A DNA stretch of 64,000 nt from Auanema rhodensis (GCA_964057225.1 OZ059895.1:19416688-19480687); one strand, 5' to 3'. Numbered from the stretch's first letter, positions 27,251-42,491 are shown. Program-made: numbers and translations. Notes: generated from the letters alone by a model not told the origin.

Positions 27251-29342
27251 AGTGAAGCGAGTTACATACCAAGTGCACATCACGTGTATATTTAATTAGC
27301 ATAAATTAATGTTCACGTAAATTTCAAAGTCATGGTTACCATGCACCAATATCAATAAAAATTTGTTTTAAGACTAATATGGACATGAGAAATCTAATAT
27401 TGGAAACCGCATCTCTTCATCTTTCACGTGAAGCGAGTTACATATCAAGTGCACATCACGTGTACACTTAATTAGCATAAATTAAAGTTCACGTAAATTT
27501 CAAAGTCATGGTTAACATGCACCAATATCAATAAAAATTTGTTTTTAGACTAATATGGACATGGGGAATCTAATTTTAAAAACCACATCTCTTTATCTTT
27601 CACGTGAAGCGAGTTACATACCAAGTGCACATCACGTGTACATTTAATTAGCATAAATTAAAGTTCACGTAAATTTCAAAGTCATGGTTACCATGCACCA
27701 ATATCAATAAAAATTTGTTTTGAGACTAATATGGACATGAGAAATCTAATTTTGAAAACCGCATCTCTTCATCTTTCACGTGAAGCGAGTTACATATCAA
27801 GTGCACATCACGTGTACACTTAATTAGCATAAATTAAAGTTCACGTAAATTTCAAAGTCATGGTTACCATGCACCAATATCAATAAAAAATTGTTTTTAG
27901 ACTAATATGGACATGGGGAATCTAATTTTGAAAACCACATCTCTTTATCTTTCACGTGAAGCGAGTTACATACCAAGTGCACATCACGTGTACATTTAAT
28001 TAGCATAAATTAAAGTTCACGTAAATTTCAAAGTCATGGTTAACATGCACCAATATCAATAAAAATTTGTTTTTAGACTAATATGGACATGTGGAATCTA
28101 ATTTTGAAAACCGCATCTCTTTCTCTTTGACGTGAAGCGAGTTACATACCAAGTGCACATCACGTGTACACTTAATTAGCACAAATTAAAGTTCACGTAA
28201 ATTTCAAAGTCATGGTTACCATGCACCAATATCAATAAAAATCTGTTTTTAGACTAATATGGACATGGGGAATCTATTTTTGAAAACCGCATCTCTTCAT
28301 CTTTCACGTGAAGCGAGTTACATACCAAGTGCACATCACGTGTACACTTAATTAGCATAAATTAAAGTTCACGTAAATTTCGAAGTCATGGTTAACATGC
28401 ACCAATATCAATAAAAATTTGTTTTTAGACTAATATGGACATGGGGAATCTAATTTTGAAAACCACATCTCTTTATCTTTCAAGTGAAGCGAGTTACATA
28501 CCAAGTGCACATCACGTGTATATTTAATTAGCATAAATTAAAGTTCACGTAAATTTCAAAGTCATGGTTACCATGCACCAATATCAATAAAAATTTGTTT
28601 TAAGACTAATATGGACATGAGAAATCTAATATTGGAAACCGCATCTCTTCATCTTTCACGTGAAGCGAGTTACATATCAAGTGCACATCACGTGTACACT
28701 TAATTAGCATAAATTAAAGTTCACGTAAATTTCAAAGTCATGGTTACCATGCACCAATATCAATAAAAAATTGTTTTTAGACTAATATGGACATGGGGAA
28801 TCTAATTTTGAAAACCACATCTCTTTATCTTTCACGTGAAGCGAGTTACATACCAAGTGCACATCACGTGTACATTTAATTAGCATAAATTAAAGTTCAC
28901 GTAAATTTCAAAGTCATGGTTAACATGCACCAATATCAATAAAAATTTGTTTTTAGACTAATATGGACATGTGGAATCTAATTTTGAAAACCGCATCTCT
29001 TTCTCTTTGACGTGAAGCGAGTTACATACCAAGTGCACATCACGTGTACACTTAATTAGCACAAATTAAAGTTCACGTAAATTTCAAAGTCATGGTTACC
29101 ATGCACCAATATCAATAAAAATCTGTTTTTAGACTAATATGGACATGGGGAATCTATTTTTGAAAACCGCATCTCTTCATCTTTCACGTGAAGCGAGTTA
29201 CATACCAAGTGCACATCACGTGTACACTTAATTAGCATAAATTAAAGTTCACGTAAATTTCGAAGTCATGGTTAACATGCACCAATATCAATAAAAATTT
29301 GTTTTTAGACTAATATGGACATGGGGAATCTAATTTTGAAAA
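27251..29342 (+). repeat. Nested duplication with 1,232-bp and 880-bp offsets
   Basis: The left part repeats at 1232 bp (7 monomers): CAAGTGAAG at 27250/28482 and AATCTAATATTGG at 27391/28623. The right part repeats at 880 bp (5 monomers): CAATAAAAAATTG at 27881/28761 and CATGTGGAATC at 28089/28969. The switch of offset means two monomers (352 bp) present in the first copy between about 27400 and 27755 are missing in the second, or were gained in the first. Confidence 0.75.
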
Positions 29343-30175
29343 CCGCATCTCTTTATCTTTCACGTGAAGCGAGTTACATACCAAGTGCACATCACGTGTA
29401 CATTTAATTAGCATAAATTAAAGTTCACGTAAATTTCAAAGTCATGGTTACCATGCACCAATATCAATAAAAATTTGTTTTTAGACTAATATGGACATGG
29501 GGAATCTATTTTTAAAAACCGCATCTCTTCATCTTTCACGTGAAGCGAGTTACATACCAAGTGCACATCACGTGTACACTTAATTAGCATAAATTAAAGT
29601 TCACGTAAATTTCAAAGTCATGGTTACCATGCACCAATATCAATAAAAATTTGTTTTTAGACTAATATGGACATGGGGAATCTATTTTTGAAAACCGCAT
29701 CTCTTCATCTTTCACGTGAAACGAGTTACATACCAAGTGCACATCACGTGTACACTTAATTAGCATAAATTAAAGTTCACGTAAATTTCAAAGTCATGGT
29801 TAACATGCACCAATATCAATAAAAATTTGTTTTTAGACTAATATGGACATGGGGAATCTAATTTTGAAAACCGCATCTCTTTATCTTTCACTCCATAAAA
29901 ATTTGTTTTTAGACTAATATGGACTTAATTAGCATAAATTAAAGTTCACGTAAATTTCAAAGTCATGGTTACCATGCACCAATATCAATAAAAATTTGTT
30001 TTTAGACTAATATGGACATGGGGAATCTAATTTTGAAAACCACATCTCTTTATCTTTCACGTGAAGCGAGTTACATACCAAGTGCACATCACGTGTACAT
30101 TGAATTAGCATAAATTAAAGTTCACATAAATTTCAAAGTCATGGTTACCATGCACCAATATCAATAAAAATTTGT
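28950..30175 (+). repeat. 1.2-kb segmental duplication, copy 1 (partner 42492-43717)
   Basis: This matches at an offset of 13542 and includes CATGTGGAATC (28969/42511), AAACGAG and the chimeric monomer (29892/43434). The left edge is TTTTTAG against TTATTAG. The right edge is TTATTAGAC here against TTTTAGAC in the partner. Confidence 0.78.
29889..30057 (+). repeat. 169-bp chimeric monomer, copy 2
   Basis: The breakpoints and the TCC filler are the same as in copy 1; the replacement runs 29892-29924. Surrounding monomers match those of copy 1 at an offset of 4041 and those of copy 3 at 13542, so all three descend from one event. Downstream this copy reads AAAAATTTG where copy 1 reads AAAAATCTG. 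Confidence 0.9.
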
Positions 30176-31964
30176 TATTAGACTAATATGGACATGGGGA
30201 ATCTAATTTTGAAAACCACATCTCTTTATCTTCCACGTGAAGCGAGTTACATACCAAGTGCACATCACGTGTACATTTAATTAGCATAAATTAAAGTTCA
30301 CGTAAATTTCAAAGTCATGGTTACCATGCACCAATATCAATAAAAACTTGTTTTTAGACTAATATGGACATGGGGAATCTATTTTTGAAAACCGCATCTC
30401 TTCATCTTTCACGTGAAGCGAGTTACATACCAAGTGCACATCACGTGTACATTGAATTAGCATAAATTAAAGTTCACGTAAATTTCAAAGTCATGGTTAA
30501 CATGCACCAATATCAATAAAAATTTGTTTTTAGACTAATATGGACATGGGGAATCTAATTTTGAAAACCACATCTCTTTATCTTTCACGTGAAGCGAGTT
30601 ACATACCAAGTGCACATCACGTGTACATTGAATTAGCATAAATTAAAGTTCACGTAAATTTCAAAGTCATGGTTACCATGCACCAATATCAATAAAAATT
30701 TGTTTTTAGACTAATATGGACATGGGGAATCTAATTTTGAAAACCGCATCTCTTTATCTTTCACGTGAAGCGAGTTACATACCAAGTGCACATCACGTGT
30801 ACATTTAATTAGCATAAATTAAAGTTCACGTAAATTTCAAAGTGATGGTTAACATGCACCAATATCAATAAAAATTTTTTTTAGACTAATATGGACATGG
30901 GGAATCTAATTTTGAAAACCGCATCTCTTTCTCTTTGACGTGAAGCGAGTTACATACCAAGTGCACATCACGTGTACACTTAATTAGCACAAATTAAAGT
31001 TCACGTAAATTTCAAAGTCATGGTTACCATGCACCAATATCAATAAAAATCTGTTTTTAGACTAATATGGACATGGGGAATCTAATTTTGAAAACCACAT
31101 CTCTTTATCTTTCACGTGAAGCGAGTTACATACCAAGTGCACATCACGTGTACATTGAATTAGCATAAATTAAAGTTCACGTAAATTTCAAAGTCATGGT
31201 TACCATGCACCAATATCAATAAAAATTTGTTTTTAGACTAATATGGACATGGGGAATCTAATTTTGAAAACCACATCTCTTTATCTTTCACGTGAAGCGA
31301 GTTACATACCGAGTGCACATCACGTGTATATTTAATTAGCATAAATTAAAGTTCACGTAAATTTCAAAGTCATGGTTAACATGCACCAATATCAATAAAA
31401 ACTTGTTTTTAGACTAATATGGACATGGGGAATCTATTTTTGAAAACCGCATCTCTTCATCTTTCACGTGAAGCGAGTTACATACCAAGTGCACATCACG
31501 TGTACACTTAATTAGCATAAATTAAAGTTCACGTAAATTTCGAAGTCATGGTTAACATGCACCAATATCAATAAAAATTTGTTTTTAGACTAATATGGAC
31601 ATGGGGAATCTAATTTTGAAAACCGCATCTCTTTATCTTTCACGTGAAGCGAGTTACATACCAAGTGCACATCACGTGTACATTTAATTAGCATAAATTA
31701 AAGTTCACGTAAATTTCAAAGTCATGGTTACCATGCACCAATATCAATAAAAATTTGTTATTAGACTAATATGGACATGGGGAATCTATTTTTAAAAACC
31801 GCATCTCTTTATCTTCCACGTGAAGCGAGTTACATACCAAGTGCACATCACGTGTACACTTAATTAGCATAGATTAAAGTTCACGTAAATTTCAAAGTCA
31901 TGGTTACCATGCACCAATATCAATAAAAATTTGTTTTTAGACTAATATGGACATGGGGAATCTA
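29929..31964 (+). repeat. 2.0-kb segmental duplication, copy 2 (partner 22200-24235)
   Basis: This is the partner of 22200-24235. Its left edge lies at the right breakpoint of the chimeric monomer at 29889, and its right end runs into the hexamer repeats. The segment therefore bridges three different amplification events. Confidence 0.8.
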
Positions 31965-33790
31965 TTTTTGAAAACCGCATCTCTTCATCTTTCACGTGAA
32001 GCGAGTTACATACCAAGTGCACATCACGTGTACACTTAATTAGCACAAATTAAAGTTCACGTAAATTTCAAAGTCATGGTTACCATGCACCAATATCAAT
32101 AAAAATCTGTTTTTAGACTAATATGGACATGGGGAATCTAATTTTGAAAACCACATCTCTTTATCTTTCACGTGAAGCGAGTTACATACCAAGTGCACAT
32201 CACGTGTACATTGAATTAGCATAAATTAAAGTTCACGTAAATTTCAAAGTCATGGTTACCATGCACCAATATCAATAAAAATTTGTTTTTAGACTAATAT
32301 GGACATGGGGAATCTAATTTTGAAAACCACATCTCTTTATCTTTCACGTGAAGCGAGTTACATACCGAGTGCACATCACGTGTATATTTAATTAGCATAA
32401 ATTAAAGTTCACGTAAATTTCAAAGTCATGGTTAACATGCACCAATATCAATAAAAACTTGTTTTTAGACTAATATGGACATGGGGAATCTATTTTTGAA
32501 AACCGCATCTCTTCATCTTTCACGTGAAGCGAGTTACATACCAAGTGCACATCACGTGTACACTTAATTAGCATAAATTAAAGTTCACGTAAATTTCGAA
32601 GTCATGGTTAACATGCACCAATATCAATAAAAATTTGTTTTTAGACTAATATGGACATGGGGAATCTAATTTTGAAAACCGCATCTCTTTATCTTTCACG
32701 TGAAGCGAGTTACATACCAAGTGCACATCACGTGTACATTTAATTAGCATAAATTAAAGTTCACGTAAATTTCAAAGTCATGGTTACCATGCACCAATAT
32801 CAATAAAAATTTGTTATTAGACTAATATGGACATGGGGAATCTATTTTTAAAAACCGCATCTCTTTATCTTCCACGTGAAGCGAGTTACATACCAAGTGC
32901 ACATCACGTGTACACTTAATTAGCATAGATTAAAGTTCACGTAAATTTCAAAGTCATGGTTACCATGCACCAATATCAATAAAAATTTGTTTTTAGACTA
33001 ATATGGACATGGGGAATCTATTTTTGAAAACCGCATCTCTTCATCTTTCACGTGAAGCGAGTTACATACCAAGTGCACATCACGTGTACACTTAATTAGC
33101 ACAAATTAAAGTTCACGTAAATTTCAAAGTCATGGTTACCATGCACCAATATCAATAAAAATCTGTTTTTAGACTAATATGGACATGGGGAATCTAATTT
33201 TGAAAACCACATCTCTTTATCTTTCACGTGAAGCGAGTTACATACCAAGTGCACATCACGTGTACATTGAATTAGCATAAATTAAAGTTCACGTAAATTT
33301 CAAAGTCATGGTTACCATGCACCAATATCAATAAAAATTTGTTTTTAGACTAATATGGACATGGGGAATCTAATTTTGAAAACCACATCTCTCTATCTTT
33401 CACGTGAAGCGAGTTACATACCAAGTGCACATCACGTGTATATTTAATTAGCATAAATTAAAGTTCACGTAAATTTCAAAGTCATGGTTAACATGCACCA
33501 ATATCAATAAAAACTTGTTTTTAGACTAATATGGACATGGGGAATCTATTTTTGAAAACCGCATCTCTTCATCTTTCACGTGAAGCGAGTTACATACCAA
33601 GTGCACATCACGTGTACACTTAATTAGCATAAATTAAAGTTCACGTAAATTTCGAAGTCATGGTTAACATGCACCAATATCAATAAAAATTTGTTTTTAG
33701 ACTAATATGGACATGGGGAATCTAATTTTGAAAACCGCATCTCTTTATCTTTCACGTGAAGCGAGTTACATACCAAGTGCACATCACGTG
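30945..33790 (+). repeat. 1,056-bp hexamer higher-order repeat, about 2.7 copies
   Basis: Six monomers repeat at exactly 1056 bp. Markers are TTAGCACAAATT (30985/32041), CCGAGTGC (31309/32365) and GCATAGATT (31867/32923). The third, partial copy has CCAAGTGC and CTCTCTATC instead of CCGAGTGC and CTCTTTATC and ends where TTTAATT becomes TTGAATT near 33791. Single rounds of the same hexamer marker set occur near 23.3-24.2, 26.0-27.1, 52.4-53.1 and 58.7-59.4 kb with variations. Confidence 0.85.
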
Positions 33791-36589
33791 TACATTGAAT
33801 TAGCATAAATTAAAGTTCACGTAAATTTCAAAGTCATGGTTACCATGCACCAATATCAATAAAAATTTGTTTTTAGACTAATATGGACATGGGGAATCTA
33901 ATTTTGAAAACCGCATCTCTTCATCTTTCACGTGAAACGAGTTACATACCAAGTGCACATCACGTGTACATTGAATTAGCATAAATTAAAGTTCACGTAA
34001 ATTTCAAAGTGATGGTTAACATGCACCAATATCAATAAAAATTTTTTTTAGACTAATATGGACATGAGGAATCTAATTTTGAAAACCGCATCTCTTTCTC
34101 TTTGACGTGAAGCGAGTTACATACCAAGTGCACATCACGTGTACACTTAATTAGCACAAATTAAAGTTCACGTAAATTTCAAAGTCATGGTTACCATGCA
34201 CCAATATCAATAAAAATCTGTTTTTAGACTAATATGGACATGGGGAATCTAATTTTGAAAACCACATCTCTTTATCTTTCACGTGAAGCGAGTTACATAC
34301 CAAGTGCACATCACGTGTACATTGAATTAGCATAAATTAAAGTTCACGTAAATTTCAAAGTCATGGTTACCATGCACCAATATCAATAAAAATTTGTTTT
34401 TAGACTAATGTGGACATGGGGAATCTAATTTTGAAAACCACATCTCTTTATCTTTCACGTGAAGCGAGTTACATACCAAGTGCACATCACGTGTATATTT
34501 AATTAGCATAAATTAAAGTTCACGTAAATTTCAAAGTCATGGTTAACATGCACCAATATCAATAAAAACTTGTTTTTAGACTAATATGGACATGGGGAAT
34601 CTATTTTTGAAAACCGCATCTCTTCATCTTACACGTGAAGCGAGTTACATACCAAGTGCACATCACGTGTACACTTAATTAGCATAAATTAAAGTTCACG
34701 TAAATTTCAAAGTCATGGTTACCATGCACCAATATCAATAAAAATTTGTTTTTAGACTAATATGGACATGGGGAATCTATTTTTAAAAACCGCATCTCTT
34801 CATCTTTCACGTGAAGCGAGTTACATACCAAGTGCACATCACGTGTACACTTAATTAGCATAAATTAAAGTTCACGTAAATTTCAAAGTCATGGTTACCA
34901 TGCACCAATATCAATAAAAATTTGTTTTTAGACTAATATGGACATGGGGAATCTATTTTTGAAAACCGCATCTCTTCATCTTTCACGTGAAACGAGTTAC
35001 ATACCAAGTGCACATCACGTGTTCATTGAATTAGCATAAATTAAAGTTCACGTAAATTTCAAAGTCATGGTTACCATGCACCAATATCAATAAAAATTTG
35101 TTTTTAGACTAATATGGACATGGGGAATCTAATTTGGAAAACCGCATCTCTTTATCTTTCACGTGAAGCGAGTTACATACCAAGTGCACATCACGTGTAC
35201 ACTTAATTAGCATAAATTAAAGTTCACGTAAATTTCGAAGTCATGGTTAACATGCACCAATATCAATTAAAATTTGTTTTTAGACTTAAATGGACATGGG
35301 GAATCTAATTTTGAAAACCGCATCTCTTCATCTTTCACGTGAAGCGAGTTACATATCAAGTGCACATCACGTGTACACTTAATTAGCATAAATTAAAGTT
35401 CACGTAAATTTCAAAGTCATGGTTAACATGCACCAATATCAATAAAAATTTGTTTTTAGACTAATATGGACATGGGGAATCTAATTTTGAAAACCGCATC
35501 TCTTTATCTTTCACGTGAAGCGAGTTACATACCAAGTGCACATCACGTGTACATTTAATTAGCATAAATTAAAGTTCACGTAAATTTCAAAGTCATGGTT
35601 ACCATGCACCAATATCAATAAAAATTTGTTTTTAGACTAATATGGACATGGGGAATATAATTTTGAAAACCACATCTCTTTATCTTTCACGTGAAGCGAG
35701 TTACATACCAAGTGCACATCACGTGTACACTTAATTAGCATAAGTTAAAGTTCACGTAAATTTCAAAGTCATGGTTACCATGCACCAATATCAATAAAAA
35801 TTTGTTATTAGACTAATATGGACATGGGGAATCTATTTTTGAAAACCGCATCTCTTTATCTTTCACGTGAAGCGAGTTACATACCAAGTGCACATCACGT
35901 GTACATTTAATTAGCATAAATTAAAGTTCACGTAAATTTCAAAGTCATGGTTACCATGCACCAATATCAATAAAAATTTGTTTTTAGACTAATATGGACA
36001 TGGGGAATCTAATTTTGAAAACCACATCTCTTTATCTTTCACGTGAAGCGAGTTACATATCAAGTGCACATCACGTGTACATTGAATTAGCATAAATTAA
36101 AATTCACATAAATTTCAAAGTCATGGTTACCATGCACCAATATCAATAAAAATTTGTTTTAAGACTAATATGGACATGAGAAATCTAATTTTGAAAACCG
36201 CATCTCTTTATCTTTCACGTAAAGCGAGTTACATACCAAGTGCACATCACGTGTACATTGAATTAGCATAAATTAAAGTTCACGTAAATTTCAAAGTCAT
36301 GGTTACCATGCACCAATATCAATAAAAATTTGTTTTTAGACTAATATGGACATGGGGAATCTAATTTTGAAAACCGCATCTCTTCATCTTTCACGTGAAG
36401 CGAGTTACATATCAAGTGCACATCACGTGTACACTTAATTAGCATAAATTGAAGTTCACGTAAATTTCAAAGTCATGGTTAACATGCACCAATATCAATA
36501 AAAATTTGTTTTCAGACTAATATGGACATGGGGAATCTAATTTTGAAAACCGCATCTCTTTATCTTTCACGTGAAGCGAGTTACATACC
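31311..36589 (+). repeat. 5,279-bp 30-monomer tandem duplication, unit 1
   Basis: Ten single-base markers recur at exactly 5279 bp in the next unit: CCGAG (31311/36590), CTCTCTATC (33391/38670), GTTCATTG (35021/40300), AGACTTAAAT (35282/40561), GGAATATAAT (35652/40931), CATAAGTTAAAG (35741/41020), CACGTAAAGCG (36221/41500), AATTGAAGTTC (36451/41730) and TTTTCAGAC (36511/41790), plus GCATAGATT. I noticed no mismatch at the markers checked. Thirty monomers would be 5280; an eight-T unit near 34048 accounts for the missing base. Confidence 0.92.
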
Positions 36590-39500
36590 GAGTGCACATC
36601 ACGTGTATATTTAATTAGCATAAATTAAAGTTCACGTAAATTTCAAAGTCATGGTTAACATGCACCAATATCAATAAAAACTTGTTTTTAGACTAATATG
36701 GACATGGGGAATCTATTTTTGAAAACCGCATCTCTTCATCTTTCACGTGAAGCGAGTTACATACCAAGTGCACATCACGTGTACACTTAATTAGCATAAA
36801 TTAAAGTTCACGTAAATTTCGAAGTCATGGTTAACATGCACCAATATCAATAAAAATTTGTTTTTAGACTAATATGGACATGGGGAATCTAATTTTGAAA
36901 ACCGCATCTCTTTATCTTTCACGTGAAGCGAGTTACATACCAAGTGCACATCACGTGTACATTTAATTAGCATAAATTAAAGTTCACGTAAATTTCAAAG
37001 TCATGGTTACCATGCACCAATATCAATAAAAATTTGTTATTAGACTAATATGGACATGGGGAATCTATTTTTAAAAACCGCATCTCTTTATCTTCCACGT
37101 GAAGCGAGTTACATACCAAGTGCACATCACGTGTACACTTAATTAGCATAGATTAAAGTTCACGTAAATTTCAAAGTCATGGTTACCATGCACCAATATC
37201 AATAAAAATTTGTTTTTAGACTAATATGGACATGGGGAATCTATTTTTGAAAACCGCATCTCTTCATCTTTCACGTGAAGCGAGTTACATACCAAGTGCA
37301 CATCACGTGTACACTTAATTAGCACAAATTAAAGTTCACGTAAATTTCAAAGTCATGGTTACCATGCACCAATATCAATAAAAATCTGTTTTTAGACTAA
37401 TATGGACATGGGGAATCTAATTTTGAAAACCACATCTCTTTATCTTTCACGTGAAGCGAGTTACATACCAAGTGCACATCACGTGTACATTGAATTAGCA
37501 TAAATTAAAGTTCACGTAAATTTCAAAGTCATGGTTACCATGCACCAATATCAATAAAAATTTGTTTTTAGACTAATATGGACATGGGGAATCTAATTTT
37601 GAAAACCACATCTCTTTATCTTTCACGTGAAGCGAGTTACATACCGAGTGCACATCACGTGTATATTTAATTAGCATAAATTAAAGTTCACGTAAATTTC
37701 AAAGTCATGGTTAACATGCACCAATATCAATAAAAACTTGTTTTTAGACTAATATGGACATGGGGAATCTATTTTTGAAAACCGCATCTCTTCATCTTTC
37801 ACGTGAAGCGAGTTACATACCAAGTGCACATCACGTGTACACTTAATTAGCATAAATTAAAGTTCACGTAAATTTCGAAGTCATGGTTAACATGCACCAA
37901 TATCAATAAAAATTTGTTTTTAGACTAATATGGACATGGGGAATCTAATTTTGAAAACCGCATCTCTTTATCTTTCACGTGAAGCGAGTTACATACCAAG
38001 TGCACATCACGTGTACATTTAATTAGCATAAATTAAAGTTCACGTAAATTTCAAAGTCATGGTTACCATGCACCAATATCAATAAAAATTTGTTATTAGA
38101 CTAATATGGACATGGGGAATCTATTTTTAAAAACCGCATCTCTTTATCTTCCACGTGAAGCGAGTTACATACCAAGTGCACATCACGTGTACACTTAATT
38201 AGCATAGATTAAAGTTCACGTAAATTTCAAAGTCATGGTTACCATGCACCAATATCAATAAAAATTTGTTTTTAGACTAATATGGACATGGGGAATCTAT
38301 TTTTGAAAACCGCATCTCTTCATCTTTCACGTGAAGCGAGTTACATACCAAGTGCACATCACGTGTACACTTAATTAGCACAAATTAAAGTTCACGTAAA
38401 TTTCAAAGTCATGGTTACCATGCACCAATATCAATAAAAATCTGTTTTTAGACTAATATGGACATGGGGAATCTAATTTTGAAAACCACATCTCTTTATC
38501 TTTCACGTGAAGCGAGTTACATACCAAGTGCACATCACGTGTACATTGAATTAGCATAAATTAAAGTTCACGTAAATTTCAAAGTCATGGTTACCATGCA
38601 CCAATATCAATAAAAATTTGTTTTTAGACTAATATGGACATGGGGAATCTAATTTTGAAAACCACATCTCTCTATCTTTCACGTGAAGCGAGTTACATAC
38701 CAAGTGCACATCACGTGTATATTTAATTAGCATAAATTAAAGTTCACGTAAATTTCAAAGTCATGGTTAACATGCACCAATATCAATAAAAACTTGTTTT
38801 TAGACTAATATGGACATGGGGAATCTATTTTTGAAAACCGCATCTCTTCATCTTTCACGTGAAGCGAGTTACATACCAAGTGCACATCACGTGTACACTT
38901 AATTAGCATAAATTAAAGTTCACGTAAATTTCGAAGTCATGGTTAACATGCACCAATATCAATAAAAATTTGTTTTTAGACTAATATGGACATGGGGAAT
39001 CTAATTTTGAAAACCGCATCTCTTTATCTTTCACGTGAAGCGAGTTACATACCAAGTGCACATCACGTGTACATTGAATTAGCATAAATTAAAGTTCACG
39101 TAAATTTCAAAGTCATGGTTACCATGCACCAATATCAATAAAAATTTGTTTTTAGACTAATATGGACATGGGGAATCTAATTTTGAAAACCGCATCTCTT
39201 CATCTTTCACGTGAAACGAGTTACATACCAAGTGCACATCACGTGTACATTGAATTAGCATAAATTAAAGTTCACGTAAATTTCAAAGTGATGGTTAACA
39301 TGCACCAATATCAATAAAAATTTTTTTTAGACTAATATGGACATGAGGAATCTAATTTTGAAAACCGCATCTCTTTCTCTTTGACGTGAAGCGAGTTACA
39401 TACCAAGTGCACATCACGTGTACACTTAATTAGCACAAATTAAAGTTCACGTAAATTTCAAAGTCATGGTTACCATGCACCAATATCAATAAAAATCTGT

Positions 39501-41868
39501 TTTTAGACTAATATGGACATGGGGAATCTAATTTTGAAAACCACATCTCTTTATCTTTCACGTGAAGCGAGTTACATACCAAGTGCACATCACGTGTACA
39601 TTGAATTAGCATAAATTAAAGTTCACGTAAATTTCAAAGTCATGGTTACCATGCACCAATATCAATAAAAATTTGTTTTTAGACTAATGTGGACATGGGG
39701 AATCTAATTTTGAAAACCACATCTCTTTATCTTTCACGTGAAGCGAGTTACATACCAAGTGCACATCACGTGTATATTTAATTAGCATAAATTAAAGTTC
39801 ACGTAAATTTCAAAGTCATGGTTAACATGCACCAATATCAATAAAAACTTGTTTTTAGACTAATATGGACATGGGGAATCTATTTTTGAAAACCGCATCT
39901 CTTCATCTTACACGTGAAGCGAGTTACATACCAAGTGCACATCACGTGTACACTTAATTAGCATAAATTAAAGTTCACGTAAATTTCAAAGTCATGGTTA
40001 CCATGCACCAATATCAATAAAAATTTGTTTTTAGACTAATATGGACATGGGGAATCTATTTTTAAAAACCGCATCTCTTCATCTTTCACGTGAAGCGAGT
40101 TACATACCAAGTGCACATCACGTGTACACTTAATTAGCATAAATTAAAGTTCACGTAAATTTCAAAGTCATGGTTACCATGCACCAATATCAATAAAAAT
40201 TTGTTTTTAGACTAATATGGACATGGGGAATCTATTTTTGAAAACCGCATCTCTTCATCTTTCACGTGAAACGAGTTACATACCAAGTGCACATCACGTG
40301 TTCATTGAATTAGCATAAATTAAAGTTCACGTAAATTTCAAAGTCATGGTTACCATGCACCAATATCAATAAAAATTTGTTTTTAGACTAATATGGACAT
40401 GGGGAATCTAATTTGGAAAACCGCATCTCTTTATCTTTCACGTGAAGCGAGTTACATACCAAGTGCACATCACGTGTACACTTAATTAGCATAAATTAAA
40501 GTTCACGTAAATTTCGAAGTCATGGTTAACATGCACCAATATCAATTAAAATTTGTTTTTAGACTTAAATGGACATGGGGAATCTAATTTTGAAAACCGC
40601 ATCTCTTCATCTTTCACGTGAAGCGAGTTACATATCAAGTGCACATCACGTGTACACTTAATTAGCATAAATTAAAGTTCACGTAAATTTCAAAGTCATG
40701 GTTAACATGCACCAATATCAATAAAAATTTGTTTTTAGACTAATATGGACATGGGGAATCTAATTTTGAAAACCGCATCTCTTTATCTTTCACGTGAAGC
40801 GAGTTACATACCAAGTGCACATCACGTGTACATTTAATTAGCATAAATTAAAGTTCACGTAAATTTCAAAGTCATGGTTACCATGCACCAATATCAATAA
40901 AAATTTGTTTTTAGACTAATATGGACATGGGGAATATAATTTTGAAAACCACATCTCTTTATCTTTCACGTGAAGCGAGTTACATACCAAGTGCACATCA
41001 CGTGTACACTTAATTAGCATAAGTTAAAGTTCACGTAAATTTCAAAGTCATGGTTACCATGCACCAATATCAATAAAAATTTGTTATTAGACTAATATGG
41101 ACATGGGGAATCTATTTTTGAAAACCGCATCTCTTTATCTTTCACGTGAAGCGAGTTACATACCAAGTGCACATCACGTGTACATTTAATTAGCATAAAT
41201 TAAAGTTCACGTAAATTTCAAAGTCATGGTTACCATGCACCAATATCAATAAAAATTTGTTTTTAGACTAATATGGACATGGGGAATCTAATTTTGAAAA
41301 CCACATCTCTTTATCTTTCACGTGAAGCGAGTTACATATCAAGTGCACATCACGTGTACATTGAATTAGCATAAATTAAAATTCACATAAATTTCAAAGT
41401 CATGGTTACCATGCACCAATATCAATAAAAATTTGTTTTAAGACTAATATGGACATGAGAAATCTAATTTTGAAAACCGCATCTCTTTATCTTTCACGTA
41501 AAGCGAGTTACATACCAAGTGCACATCACGTGTACATTGAATTAGCATAAATTAAAGTTCACGTAAATTTCAAAGTCATGGTTACCATGCACCAATATCA
41601 ATAAAAATTTGTTTTTAGACTAATATGGACATGGGGAATCTAATTTTGAAAACCGCATCTCTTCATCTTTCACGTGAAGCGAGTTACATATCAAGTGCAC
41701 ATCACGTGTACACTTAATTAGCATAAATTGAAGTTCACGTAAATTTCAAAGTCATGGTTAACATGCACCAATATCAATAAAAATTTGTTTTCAGACTAAT
41801 ATGGACATGGGGAATCTAATTTTGAAAACCGCATCTCTTTATCTTTCACGTGAAGCGAGTTACATACC
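36590..41868 (+). repeat. 5,279-bp 30-monomer tandem duplication, unit 2
   Basis: This unit directly abuts unit 1. The match ends at 41869, where A (CCAAG) replaces the G (CCGAG) expected at 36590. On the left the match reaches back to about 31274, where CCACATC and CCGCATC differ. It contains its own two-plus rounds of the 1056-bp hexamer (CCGAG at 36590 and 37646). The apparent near-identity over more than 5 kb makes this the youngest large event seen here. Confidence 0.92.
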
Positions 41869-42491
41869 AAGTGCACATCACGTGTACATTTAATTAGCAT
41901 AAATTAAAGTTCACGTAAATTTCAAAGTCATGGTTACCATGCACCAATATCAATAAAAATTTGTTTTTAGACTAATATGGACATGGGGAATCTAAGTTTG
42001 AAAACCACATCTCTTTATCTTTCACGTGAAGCGAGTTACATATCAAGTGCACATCACGTGTACATTGAATTAGCATAAATTAAAGTTCACATAAATTTCA
42101 AAGTCATGGTTACCATGCACCAATATCAATAAAAATTTGTTATTAGACTAATATGGACATGGGGAATCTAATTTTGAAAACCACATCTCTTTATCTTCCA
42201 CGTGAAGCGAGTTACATACCAAGTGCACATCACGTGTACATTTAATTAGCATAAATTAAAGTTCACGTAAATTTCAAAGTCATGGTTACCATGCACCAAT
42301 ATCAATAAAAACTTGTTTTTAGACTAATATGGACATGGGGAATCTATTTTTGAGAACCGCATCTCTTTATCTTTCACGTGAAGCGAGTTACATACCAAGT
42401 GCACATCACGTGTACATTGAATTAGCATAAACTAAAGTTCACGTAAATTTCAAAGTCATGGTTACCATGCACCAATATCAATAAAAATTTG

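Noticed and set aside
31274-41868. Treating the 5,279-bp duplication as an assembly artefact
   Set aside because: It cannot be excluded from sequence alone, but the flanks differ on each side and smaller nested repeats are consistent with real amplification; read support is needed to settle it.
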